Below, in pieces: positions 36,501 through 44,483 of a stretch of 64,000 nt of DNA. The stretch covers positions 372,001 through 436,000 of the forward strand of contig NZ_JAMBOT010000004.1 in NCBI RefSeq assembly GCF_023715725.1, in the 5' to 3' direction. The translations under genes and the position numbers were made by a program. Position 1 is the first letter of the stretch, and the number at the start of each line of letters is the position of its first letter. A model generated the notes under the pieces. The model saw nothing but the letters and a program-made list of their open reading frames with translations, was not told where the DNA came from and searched no databases. The DNA is from Paenibacillus pasadenensis (GTDB lineage Bacteria; Bacillota; Bacilli; Paenibacillales; Paenibacillaceae).

Positions 36501-38671
36501 GAAGCATCAATACGTTGAGTCACCGAACGAAGCAATTGTCGGTTCGAATCATAGGTATACTGCGTCGTAATGTCATTCGCATCCGTACTGCTCAACACAT
36601 TGCCGTAATCGTCATAACTGACTTTCGTCGTAACAGACGTACCAGCTTGAGTGCCTTTATAGAAGGTGTTTGTTGTTTGAATAGGACTAGATATTCTACG
36701 TGCTTCATCATACTGGAATGTCGATACATTTTTTTCATCGTCCGCCGTTGTTGTCACGCTATTAGTGTAATACATGGCAGGCAGGGACTCATGAAAAACT
36801 TTACGGTAATCGTACGTGATCGTCGATTCCCCATTGGAAACCGTACTGCCGAAATTCGAGATATTTTGTCCGTAGCTTGCTCCCATATCCGAATGATAGG
36901 TGAAATCGGTTTTATTCACCGTTCCTGTCGGCAAAATATCCTTTCTCGAAATGGTCCGATACACGTCCTGTCTCGAATGCTCCCCAAATTGGCGGTAAAA
37001 TGGAGTGGCTTCATAGTCATACTGGGTTGCGCTACCGGTAGGATAATTGATTTTTTTTAGAAGTAAGGACGGATTGTTAACCGCCGTATCCTGACTTAAT
37101 TTGACTAGGCTGTTTTTCTCCTCGTACTCGTACGTTGTGGTTCTATTTAATGAGTTCGTTACACTAACTAAAGTGTCGTACGGATACGGTAGCTTTTCAG
37201 CGGGATGTCTGGCAGGCTTATGATTGGTCGTTTTGTTATATCGGACCGTTTTAGCCCCCTGCTGAATTGAAATACCCGTGCTATCGTAAGTAAATTGAAT
37301 TTTATTGTTGATCGCGTCCGTAATGGATTCCAGGACGATTCCGTAATTCGGTTGCTCTGAATATTTAAAATCAATGTTGTTTCCGTATGCGTCAGATTTT
37401 CGGATTAACCTGCCGTCGCTATCAAAATAGAGGTTTATTCCTGTTATCGATTTTAGAGCCCACTTGGAGGTTCGCCCTGCAGCCGAAACGCTATAATCAA
37501 CCGCAAACGTTAAGTCCTTCCACGGATATCCTACTAGAACATTATCCTTTACCGAATAGGAACCCTTGCTTCCTAAATTTAGTGTTAAAGAGTTGTAGGT
37601 AGACTCAATATAAGGAATATCCCAGGTCCAACCGCTGCCGATCGGATATAACTTTTGTTCATACGGCTTTTCTTTAGCTACGTTTGCAAACTTATAAGCC
37701 GGAGGGTTCATTAAGTATATAAAATCCCTTAACTGTACATTTCGAATGACTTCAGCCAATCTTACATGAAACCAAATCCCACCTAACTGGTATGTCTTTT
37801 CGGCAGAATATTGACCACGCGAGACATGGACATTCTCTTGCTCCTTCTTATTTTGGTACCATATTAAAGCATCGTTATAGTAACTTGTAAATTCATCGCT
37901 TAACCCGTTATCCATTCTAGATAAGGGATTATAGTCCAGATATCCGGCGCTGGTAACACCATCCATACTAATATCCCAAACTACTTCTGTGGTATACGTA
38001 ATGTAACATGCGCAATACAAAGCAAACTCCACGTCTTTTTTGAACAAGTTTGAATTACCGGAGCTGTAGGTCCGAGTCAAATCAAACGATAGTCCGTTTC
38101 TTCCTGGTAAGCTTAGGTCTGTCTCAGTAACGCTTAACTCTCCGCTTAAAGTCGACACGCTTTCGTTATTTTTATCGATGGAGAAAGGAGATTGAACATT
38201 TTTCGCATTTATATTCTCCAATCCTTTTAATGTAGCCGAATCAGGCGTTTCGTCTACAGAAGAAGCGCTTCTTGCTCTTTTCTGAGGACCGTATACTTGA
38301 TTCGTTACACTGTCAGGAGGAAGTAACTTATCCTTATTTAGTTCAGCTTGAAGCAGCATCGAATTATATAAATCAGGAAATTTGTTTTTGAATTCATCCG
38401 AGACGTACGTGACTTCTGTGACATTCGAAATATCGACAGAACTATCTACATTTAAATTATTTGGAAGATATACATCTTGTGTGATTGGGTTGGAGAAGCT
38501 TTTGACTACACTCTTTGAAGAAGGCTCTTTATTCTCTATCGCAGTGATTCCCTTTATTGCCTTGTTTAAAAAATTAAAGTTAAACAATCCATTTGCAGAA
38601 GCCGCAACTGTTGGCGGAAATTGAGTAACGAACATTGATATTATTAATAGGACTGCAAATAGCTTTTTCAT
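33548..38671 (-). CDS. Secreted RHS/YD-repeat shell protein with a novel C-terminal tip
   Basis: 1707 residues, ATG behind AAGGGTGATCAT. Signal peptide 1-25 (KKLFAVLLIISMFVTQFPPT). LPGRNGLSFDLTRTYSSG marks the shell entry near residue 190. Dozens of YD repeats follow (such as YEYDLVGRMTKVTNPDDS and YDALGRLTGVQQPTGEKTSY). The RHS core is LRARWYDPSMGRFITEDSYK to YIDPTGN (~1500). The last 207 residues are the variable tip; no catalytic motif was recognised, its end reading FTGWGVHGIFDHRR. WapA-like wall or secreted toxin architecture. From ~34175 to 36773 the DNA is nearly identical to the second RHS gene. Confidence 0.9.
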   Translation of the reverse strand: MKKLFAVLLIISMFVTQFPPTVAASANGLFNFNFLNKAIKGITAIENKEPSSKSVVKSFSNPITQDVYLPNNLNVDSSVDISNVTEVTYVSDEFKNKFPDLYNSMLLQAELNKDKLLPPDSVTNQVYGPQKRARSASSVDETPDSATLKGLENINAKNVQSPFSIDKNNESVSTLSGELSVTETDLSLPGRNGLSFDLTRTYSSGNSNLFKKDVEFALYCACYITYTTEVVWDISMDGVTSAGYLDYNPLSRMDNGLSDEFTSYYNDALIWYQNKKEQENVHVSRGQYSAEKTYQLGGIWFHVRLAEVIRNVQLRDFIYLMNPPAYKFANVAKEKPYEQKLYPIGSGWTWDIPYIESTYNSLTLNLGSKGSYSVKDNVLVGYPWKDLTFAVDYSVSAAGRTSKWALKSITGINLYFDSDGRLIRKSDAYGNNIDFKYSEQPNYGIVLESITDAINNKIQFTYDSTGISIQQGAKTVRYNKTTNHKPARHPAEKLPYPYDTLVSVTNSLNRTTTYEYEEKNSLVKLSQDTAVNNPSLLLKKINYPTGSATQYDYEATPFYRQFGEHSRQDVYRTISRKDILPTGTVNKTDFTYHSDMGASYGQNISNFGSTVSNGESTITYDYRKVFHESLPAMYYTNSVTTTADDEKNVSTFQYDEARRISSPIQTTNTFYKGTQAGTSVTTKVSYDDYGNVLSSTDANDITTQYTYDSNRQLLRSVTQRIDASQTLTTMINRNAQGTVTEVSSTNQQGTLMSKTRYENIDSFGNAGKVIVSDDNRETIYENEYGYSGGFLIKQTVQVKNVDGLVETVVTRADYNPSTGNLTSFTDGNNTGSTRYEYDLVGRMTKVTNPDDSFATVAYNDAANEATVKDETGVTTRVKWDAIGQKVEEGIEDGSYRALQKMGYDALGRLQWSEGANQKRTNYFYDKFGRLIRTEFPNGGGTATVSYDGLNRTKTVEDATGVKSREIYDIAGQLVLTELNKGSGFERTSSQTYNYVGNVLTLSDFNWKTTTNSYDALGRLTGVQQPTGEKTSYKYSLGGNLIEHIYPDGNKVVKAYDELGRPIKETDPKSQESKTYYDKAGNVVGSKDKKGQSFTFVYNNRNHLLTKQAPDATVKYTYDAAGRRKSMEDSTGTTSYAYKLATGELEKVTFPDSKFISYTYNNQGLRSQMTDPFGLVLDYTYDDMSRLSNVKNGSSIEASYEYYNNSLLKSISQVNGVKSSYSYDGLRLSTLNQTKANGTVLHSYSYQWDLNGNIKQRTENQHGQTETNAFDYDASNRITSSSQFSELYAYDVRGNRQALQSNRDLLQTEETNYQYNASNQLVSAKKDAGEQIQYKYNGDGLMVERTEGTKTLRYYYDGVQIIAEATIVNGAATNPVQYLRGKGLIARKDAQGKTYYLQNGHGDVTDLRDSTGNVSLNQYKYDIWGGLISSQETVSNPFQYSGEYWDSKAGLQYLRARWYDPSMGRFITEDSYKGELTNPLSQNLYTYVHNNPLAYIDPTGNVAESKELFNINLQLNQYKANWSHFDGMYRVSQDNNMKNYYKGLRDLQSSSAALLRSENSHLTGLLKSSDSVQTVQVLEYNSSTIGSTHKEKITVRIDQNNTVYYALPRESDSTGELISTQSKFNETHGTIASNLIGELSLPVGRVGKMMIVVTGNGEVPAAGTKTTIASINQFNVDYFATFVTHNQKVVGFTGWGVHGIFDHRRPSL
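34175..36773 (-). repeat. RHS core direct repeat, copy 1
   Basis: About 2.6 kb nearly identical to 45015-47613 with a constant offset of 10,840 bp at both ends, so without length change. Differences are scattered and mostly at third codon positions. It ends exactly at the DP-GN junction, beyond which the two tips are unrelated. Confidence 0.9.
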
Positions 38672-38707
38672 ATGATCACCCTTGTATATGTAATATAAAA
38701 TCTCTTT

Positions 38708-40108
38708 TTAATTAACATTCACTACTACACCATCAAATCCGATCGAGTGGCCTTGATCGTTGTAGTAGTAAAAATGAGATGTATACGGACCAGTATCATT
38801 CCCATGTCTCGCTACATCAACAACGGCTGACCAGATTCCGTGTCCTCTGTTAACAGCTGGAATCCACTCAAGATCGTCCTGTCCGTTATGATTCGACCAT
38901 GTCGGAACTTTTACTTCAGTAATATTTTGAGGAATTCCCGTTACCCTTACTTCATAATAGCGTGTGCCTAAAGATATACTAGAAGGTGCGATAATCTGGG
39001 TTTGTTTTTTAACAACCGTTGTAGTGCCCGAATAGAAGGTTCCATCTATATAGACATCGGTTAAATAGTCCCCCTCTTCGTTAAAATGTTTTGAAAAAGG
39101 AATCGTGGCCTTCCACGTTCCATTTCCCATATTCGTCCCTTTAATCCAGGGCCATTCTAAATCATCTTGTCCACTTTTTGCAGTCCATGTTGGAAAGCTA
39201 ACATTTTGAACATTTGGAGCAATTCCATATACGTAAACATCAAACGAAGCCGCTGCAAGATCAACCTCTTTTATTGAATCTACCACCGGCCGAGTTACAT
39301 TTACGGATACCTCTTCAAAGCCAATCGAATTCCCGTACTTATCATAGTAGTAAATATGAGAGATATAATTCCCTCTATCTTCGTTATGTTTTTGAAGGCT
39401 TACTACAGCGGACCAAGTACCATTGCCTTTATTAACAGCAGGGATCCAATCAAGATCATCTTTCCCATTTACTTCGGACCAGGTTGGGATCAGCACACGA
39501 TTGACTTGAAGAGGAACCCCGGTGACGGTAACCTCGTACTTTTTTTCAGAAATAGAGACACTAGTAGGGACTGTTATTTTCGTCGCCTTTTGCTGTACTT
39601 TGGTTATTACTCCGCCGTAATACACATTGTCCACATATACGTCTGTGAGATAATTACCGCTTTCTTTAAAGTGATTGGTAAAAGGGATCGTAACTTTCCA
39701 AACTCCCTTACTTACTTTTACTCCTGAAATCCATGGGTTAGCGAGATCGTCTTGCCAGCTGTGCTCCGTCCACGTAGGAAACTGTACCTTTTGGGCGTTA
39801 TCAGGAACGTTATATGCATACACATCAAAAGATGCGGCAGATATATCAACTGTTCCTGGAGAATCGACTCTGGAGATTTTAGACGTTTTCTTCGAGAGCA
39901 ACCTGCCGTTGTTGTCATATGAATATATCGTTTTATATAATTCAGAATTCTTTTGAATGACAGAGAACGACAAGACTCCGTTATCGTACTCATAATATTT
40001 AAATGATGAATTACTATTAGCTTGAGCTATAGATGTAGCGTTGAAATAGAAGGTACATGTGACAAGGCAGATACAGCAAAAGAGTAAATAGCCGAATTTT
40101 CTTTTCAA
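38708..40108 (-). CDS. Secreted satellite protein: YD hairpin plus four GBS-Bsp-like repeats
   Basis: 466 residues from a TTG at 40108 behind AAAGGGGGAGTGATT. Signal peptide ~1-29 (FGYLLFCCICLVTCTFYFNA, cleavage near AQA). YD hairpin: YYEYDNGVLSFSVIQ, YSYDNNGRLLSKK. Four ~95-residue repeats alternate two subtypes, with FPTW...QDDL..PW and VPTWS..NGQDDLEWIPAV, GTWKATIPFSKHF and GPYTSHFYYYND, as in GBS-Bsp-like domains of Gram-positive surface proteins. It lies just upstream of the first RHS gene and is a paralogue of 40184-41581 and 49502-50860. Confidence 0.8.
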   Translation of the reverse strand: MKRKFGYLLFCCICLVTCTFYFNATSIAQANSNSSFKYYEYDNGVLSFSVIQKNSELYKTIYSYDNNGRLLSKKTSKISRVDSPGTVDISAASFDVYAYNVPDNAQKVQFPTWTEHSWQDDLANPWISGVKVSKGVWKVTIPFTNHFKESGNYLTDVYVDNVYYGGVITKVQQKATKITVPTSVSISEKKYEVTVTGVPLQVNRVLIPTWSEVNGKDDLDWIPAVNKGNGTWSAVVSLQKHNEDRGNYISHIYYYDKYGNSIGFEEVSVNVTRPVVDSIKEVDLAAASFDVYVYGIAPNVQNVSFPTWTAKSGQDDLEWPWIKGTNMGNGTWKATIPFSKHFNEEGDYLTDVYIDGTFYSGTTTVVKKQTQIIAPSSISLGTRYYEVRVTGIPQNITEVKVPTWSNHNGQDDLEWIPAVNRGHGIWSAVVDVARHGNDTGPYTSHFYYYNDQGHSIGFDGVVVNVN

Positions 40109-40183
40109 AATCACTCCCCCTTTGTTCTCTCTACTGTGATCCATTTTATTATTATCGTTATCGCCTAACTTTACATGCACATA

Positions 40184-41581
40184 TCAGTAAACGTTTACAG
40201 CAACAGCTTCAAAATTAATTCTCTCTCCGCTAGCATTATAGTAGTACACATGCGAAAAATAAGGACCTGTATCATTGTTATGCTTCGCTATATCAATAAC
40301 GGCTGACCATGTGCCATTTCCTCTGTAAACGGCTGGTACCCAATCCAGATCATCCTGGCCGTTGTGATCGGACCATGTCGGAATTTCAACTTGGGTAATG
40401 TTCTGAGGTACGCCGGTTACCCTTACCTCGTAATAACGTGTTCCTAACGAAACACTGAAAGGCGCAGTAACCTGTGTTCCTTTTTTGACCGTCGTAGCAG
40501 TCCCACCAACATAAACTCCATCGACATACACATGCGTCACATATTCTCCGGCCTCATTAAAGTGTTTTGAAAACGGAATGGTGGCCTTCCACGTTCCATT
40601 TCCCATATTCACACCTTGTATTCCAGGCCATCTCATATCATCCTGTCCATTCTTTAGGGTCCATGTTGGGAAATACACGTTCTGAACATTTTGATCTACT
40701 CCATAGGCATATACATCAAATGAAGAAGCACTGAGGTCTACTTCTTTTTTGGAAGCAATTGCGGGTCGCGTTACATTTACCGCAACATCCTCGATATGTA
40801 TTGAATTCCCGTATTTATCATAGTAATAAATATGAGAATAATATTTTCCTAGATCGTCTCTATGATTTATAAGACTTATGGTTGCAGACCATATTCCGTC
40901 GCCAATTTTATCAGCAGGTATCCATTCAAGATCATCCTGCCCATTTATATCCGACCATGTCGGAACTACAACACGATTAACTTGAAGAGGAACTCCTGTG
41001 ATTTTAATCTCGTAGCTCTTTTCAGCAATTGGAACAGTATCAGGGGCCTCCGCTTGTGTTGCATTTCGTTGAACTTTAGTTGTTACTTCCCCATACATAA
41101 CACTGTCAACATACACATGCGTTAAATAAGATCCGTTTTCTTTAAAATGTTTAGAAAATGGAATTGTCACTTTCCAAACTCCCTTACTAACCTTCCTTCC
41201 TAGAATCCATGGATTTTCCAGGTCATCCTGTCCCTGACTCTCAGTCCAAGTAGGGAACCGAACATCTTCCGCACTTTCGGGAACGTTGTACGCATACACA
41301 TCAAACGAAGCAGCAGACAAATCAACTATCCCCGGAGAATCAACTTTTGAAATTTTAGACGTTTTCTTCGAGAGTACCCTGCCGTTGTTATCATACGAAT
41401 AAACAGTTTTATAAAATTCTGAGTTCTTTTGAACCACTGCAAAAGATAGAACCCCGTTATCGTACTCATAGTATTTAAATGATGAATTGCTATTAGCCTG
41501 TGCAATAGATTCCACCAAAAAAATTGAACACACAAGAACCAAGCCGAAGCACATTAAAAAATAATTGTACTTTCTTTTCAC
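40184..41581 (-). CDS. Secreted satellite protein: YD hairpin plus four GBS-Bsp-like repeats
   Basis: 465 residues, GTG start 7 nt behind GGGGG. Signal peptide 1-28 (YFLMCFGLVLVCSIFLVESI). YD hairpin YYEYDNGVLSFAVVQ then YSYDNNGRVLSKK. Four GBS-Bsp-like repeats as in the next gene (VRFPTWTESQGQDDLENPW, VVVPTWSDINGQDDLEW). Tandem duplicate of 38708-40108, 75 bp apart. The repeats likely bind cell-wall or host glycans; that is family-level inference. Confidence 0.8.
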   Translation of the reverse strand: MKRKYNYFLMCFGLVLVCSIFLVESIAQANSNSSFKYYEYDNGVLSFAVVQKNSEFYKTVYSYDNNGRVLSKKTSKISKVDSPGIVDLSAASFDVYAYNVPESAEDVRFPTWTESQGQDDLENPWILGRKVSKGVWKVTIPFSKHFKENGSYLTHVYVDSVMYGEVTTKVQRNATQAEAPDTVPIAEKSYEIKITGVPLQVNRVVVPTWSDINGQDDLEWIPADKIGDGIWSATISLINHRDDLGKYYSHIYYYDKYGNSIHIEDVAVNVTRPAIASKKEVDLSASSFDVYAYGVDQNVQNVYFPTWTLKNGQDDMRWPGIQGVNMGNGTWKATIPFSKHFNEAGEYVTHVYVDGVYVGGTATTVKKGTQVTAPFSVSLGTRYYEVRVTGVPQNITQVEIPTWSDHNGQDDLDWVPAVYRGNGTWSAVIDIAKHNNDTGPYFSHVYYYNASGERINFEAVAVNVY

Positions 41582-41620
41582 AAACGTTCCCCCAATGTCT
41601 GCAATTGTCTAGTTCTTACT

Positions 41621-43048
41621 TCACATCGCGTCCCCATAGACCCGTACATCACTTAGATGTACCCCTGAATTTGCAGAATTGTGGGTCATAATTACTTTCA
41701 CATAGCGGGCGTTTACTGGAGATAAGTAGTATTGGTCTCCCCTGTCCGATGCAGCCACACTATTTTCTTTGCTTCCAACTTGAGACCAATTAGAACCATC
41801 AGCACTGATTTCAATCATGTAGTGATAGTATCGACTTTCATGTACATAATTTCGGATTACGATTTTGTTTAGTTTATAAATCTTTCCTAAGTCAACTTGC
41901 CACCACGTCGATGAGTTTTCGAGTTCCATACCCCAATAGCTGTTATTTGTCGGATCTAAATCGTTTGCTCGTGAAGGGAGGTTGTTCCCTAAGTAACCAC
42001 TTGCTATTGCCAGTTTGTTTAACGCAAGGGAAGCTTTATCCCCGTAAACCCTCACGTCACTAAGATGTACCCCTGGATTTGCAGAATTGTGGGTCATAGT
42101 TACTTTCACAAAGCGTGCATAAACAGAGGGAAAGCTATACTGATCTCCATTCTCTGTTGCTATTGATGAATCTTTTTTATTTCCGACTTCAACCCAGTTT
42201 AATCCATCCGAACTGACATCTACTCTATAGTGATAGTATCGATTATCATGTACATAATTCCGGATGACGATTTTGTTTAATTCATAAATAGCTTCTAAAT
42301 CGACTTGCCACCAAGTTGAGGACTTAGTAAGATCGACTCCCCAATAGCTATTATTTGTCGAATCTGCATCATTTGCCTTAGAAGGAAGATTACTTCCAAA
42401 GTAACCTTCCGCCGTCGCCGGTTTGTTTAGGGCAAGAGATGATTTCACTCCATAGACCCGAACATCACTAAGATGTACACCTATATTAGCCGAGTTGTGG
42501 GTCATCGTTACTCTCACATAACGAGCATTAACAGAGGCTGTATTATATTGATCTCCTTTATTTGTTGCAGCTAACGTATCGTTTTTATTCCCAGCTTCTA
42601 TCCAATTGAACCCATCCACACTGAAATCAACTCTATAGTGATAGTATCGATTACCATCTACATAATTTCGGATGACAATCTTGTTCAACTCATAAATTCC
42701 TTCTAGATCAACTTGCCACCATGCCGATGAATTATTCAGCTCTACTCCCCAATAACTGGAATTAGTCGAGTCGGCATCGTTGGCCCGTGACGGAAGATTG
42801 CTTCCTGCATATCCTTGCGCCGTTGCAGGTTTATTCCTGGCTACATTGCTATATTTCGTTTTATTAATTAGATTCCCATTACGATCATATTTGTAGTATA
42901 AGATTGAATTTTCCGAAAGAATTTCTTCTATCAACTCGCCATTTTCATTATATTTATAATCAGCCGCATAAATAGTAGAGCTTGTACTCATAACATATAA
43001 CAAGGCCAAAACAATAAAGCTTATTAACATTCCGAAAAACTGTCTCAA
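41621..43048 (-). CDS. Secreted satellite protein: YD hairpin plus three F5/8C discoidin domains
   Basis: 475 residues, TTG start behind GAGGTGCTTAT. Signal peptide 1-28 (FFGMLISFIVLALLYVMSTS). YD hairpin 30-70 (YKYNENGELIEEILS, YKYDRNGNLINKT). Three F5/8 type C domains of ~133 residues, each with NKPATA.GY, SYWGVELNNSSAWWQVDLE, LNKIVIRNYV and ARYVRVTMTHNSAN. Discoidin domains bind carbohydrate or lipid headgroups. First gene of the operon whose promoter is at 43199-43227. Confidence 0.85.
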   Translation of the reverse strand: MRQFFGMLISFIVLALLYVMSTSSTIYAADYKYNENGELIEEILSENSILYYKYDRNGNLINKTKYSNVARNKPATAQGYAGSNLPSRANDADSTNSSYWGVELNNSSAWWQVDLEGIYELNKIVIRNYVDGNRYYHYRVDFSVDGFNWIEAGNKNDTLAATNKGDQYNTASVNARYVRVTMTHNSANIGVHLSDVRVYGVKSSLALNKPATAEGYFGSNLPSKANDADSTNNSYWGVDLTKSSTWWQVDLEAIYELNKIVIRNYVHDNRYYHYRVDVSSDGLNWVEVGNKKDSSIATENGDQYSFPSVYARFVKVTMTHNSANPGVHLSDVRVYGDKASLALNKLAIASGYLGNNLPSRANDLDPTNNSYWGMELENSSTWWQVDLGKIYKLNKIVIRNYVHESRYYHYMIEISADGSNWSQVGSKENSVAASDRGDQYYLSPVNARYVKVIMTHNSANSGVHLSDVRVYGDAM

Positions 43049-43525
43049 ATAAGCACCTCACAATATATTTCCTACTGTCCCTCTGATAAACATAACGGGG
43101 CTTCATTACAGAAAGGATGGACGTGTTTAGCAATTAGCCATCCGCATTAAGCGTATAAGTCAAAAAGCTAAAAATTCGACATTCTATTCCACCAACAAAT
43201 ACTAATCTATATCATCAGGTTCTACAACCGAATAAAATGTAGAATAACATCGAAATATGTCGAATAAAATTAAATCACAGCTTACAGAATTGATTTTAAT
43301 TAGAGAATCAAAATGTATGATGGTTTTTTATCGATAAAAAAATATATTTTACAATTAAATTATTTCTTTTAAATATCATTAAATCCCTGCTATTTCTTTC
43401 ACATTCATGCCATTAAACAGTTGGGGCATTCTCCACATATGCCAACAGCTCCTAATGTCGCAACAGTCTACGTTTACGATGAGCATCATATTAAGTGAAT
43501 ACGCCGGTTCAAAAACACGTAACAC
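43049..43525 (-). promoter_or_regulatory. Promoter and Spo0A-box-like region of the downstream RHS operon
   Basis: On the minus strand TTGTAG (43222-43227), 17 bp, TAGTAT (43199-43204), predicting a start near 43192 and a ~143-nt leader. The 0A-box-like core TGTCGAA lies upstream at 43258-43264, within ATCGAAATATGTCGAA; a second one (TTCGACA) is at 43175-43181, downstream of the start. The palindrome TTTTTTATCGATAAAAAA is at 43324-43341. All but the downstream box recur at the same spacing before the other operon. No gene was found here. Confidence 0.6.
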
Positions 43526-43638
43526 AAAAAAGGAGACGTTAGATATGTCTCCTTGTAATCCCTTCTTCATTAATAAATCTAGCAATAGCAGTGAATAGGA
43601 AAAGAAAAACCACATGGAGTTGTTACACTCGCATGTGG
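43526..43638 (-). terminator. Tandem terminators after the upstream RHS operon
   Basis: Two minus-strand hairpins: CCACATGCGAGT...ACTCCATGTGG with TTTTTCTTTT (43610-43638), then AAGGAGAC-N9-GTCTCCTT with TTTTTG (43526-43554). They separate the two operons. Confidence 0.75.
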
Positions 43639-43707
43639 CTTGAGGAAACTATATTATTAGAAACGACTAGTGGCATTCATTCTCGTTTCAAGTAAAGCAT
43701 TGAAGTC

Positions 43708-43917
43708 TCATAAATCATAAGGTTCTATCATTTTAATCGCAGTCATTGGTATGAAAAGGCGGCGAGTAATAGGATAATCATCTAGGAGACTAATTTCCAA
43801 GACGTTATTGTAATAGTCATAATCCTCGTAAATCCCAATCACTCTCAATTGATCTCGGTATGTTATCTTAATGGCTTTACTTAAGTACTCATTCATGAAT
43901 ACTTCTTCTAATTCCAT
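43708..43917 (-). CDS. Small protein, candidate immunity paralogue 3
   Basis: 69 residues, ATG behind AAGGAGTTGCAAACGT. Shares with its two neighbours an entry V/F..YLSKAIKITYRDQL, then VIGIYEDYDYYNNVLEISL, and an end LFIPMTAIKMIEP. Mixed beta/alpha, acidic, cytoplasmic. Third of three tandem paralogues behind the nuclease-tipped RHS gene; multiple immunity paralogues after one toxin are common in polymorphic toxin loci. Function inferred from position only. Confidence 0.6.
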   Translation of the reverse strand: MELEEVFMNEYLSKAIKITYRDQLRVIGIYEDYDYYNNVLEISLLDDYPITRRLFIPMTAIKMIEPYDL

Positions 43918-43960
43918 ACGTTTGCAACTCCTTAAAATACATCATCGTCTTTATATTTTC

Positions 43961-44161
43961 TTACCTCATCCATAATTCTATCGATTTTATGGCACTCATT
44001 GGTATAAGGATGTGCTTATCATTGGAATCATGAGGAATTATTGCTACAACTTTATTAAATTCATAATAATTCACATAAACACCAATTACAAATAAGTTGT
44101 CAAGAAACGTTATTTTAATTTTTTTATTCAAGAAACCTTTCATAAAAACTTTTTTCTCCAT
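43961..44161 (-). CDS. Small protein, candidate immunity paralogue 2
   Basis: 66 residues, ATG behind GGAGCTGAATTAT. Paralogue of 43708-43917: FLNKKIKITFLDNLFVIGVY and HILIPMSAIKSIE. Middle copy of the three. Confidence 0.6.
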   Translation of the reverse strand: MEKKVFMKGFLNKKIKITFLDNLFVIGVYVNYYEFNKVVAIIPHDSNDKHILIPMSAIKSIELWMR

Positions 44162-44218
44162 ATAATTCAGCTCCTAGGACAAATCAGAATAATTCAAATA
44201 AATAATCAACTATAATAA

Positions 44219-44452
44219 TTAAACAGTATCTACTTCTCGTTCGTTATAATCGTCCCATTGCTCTATCGATTTAATTGCGCTCATTGATATAAGAAGACTC
44301 GGATCGACCCCAGTATCTATAGGCATAATTTCTATCATGTTATTTGCATGGTAATATTCCACAAATGCACCAATAACAAATAAGTTATCTAAATAAGTTA
44401 CCTTAATATATGCCCCTAGATATTTTTCATTAAATACATCAATATTTTCTAT
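44219..44452 (-). CDS. Small protein, candidate immunity paralogue 1, with apparent ATA start
   Basis: A 77-codon frame paralogous to the two genes after it: YLGAYIKVTYLDNLFVIGAF and LLISMSAIKSIEQW. No ATG, GTG or TTG occurs near the expected start. An ATA codon stands exactly where the ATG of the paralogues lies (next residue Glu) and is 8 nt behind AGGAGG. Either a rare AUA initiation or a start-codon mutation. It is the first gene after the RHS stop (31 bp), the usual immunity position. Confidence 0.5.
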   Translation of the reverse strand: MENIDVFNEKYLGAYIKVTYLDNLFVIGAFVEYYHANNMIEIMPIDTGVDPSLLISMSAIKSIEQWDDYNEREVDTV

Positions 44453-44483
44453 AGAAACCGCCTCCTCTTAATGGTTTTGCAAA

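Noticed and set aside
43379-43615. 78-codon minus-strand frame in the inter-operon gap
   Set aside because: It runs across the two terminator hairpins and shows no coherent protein features.
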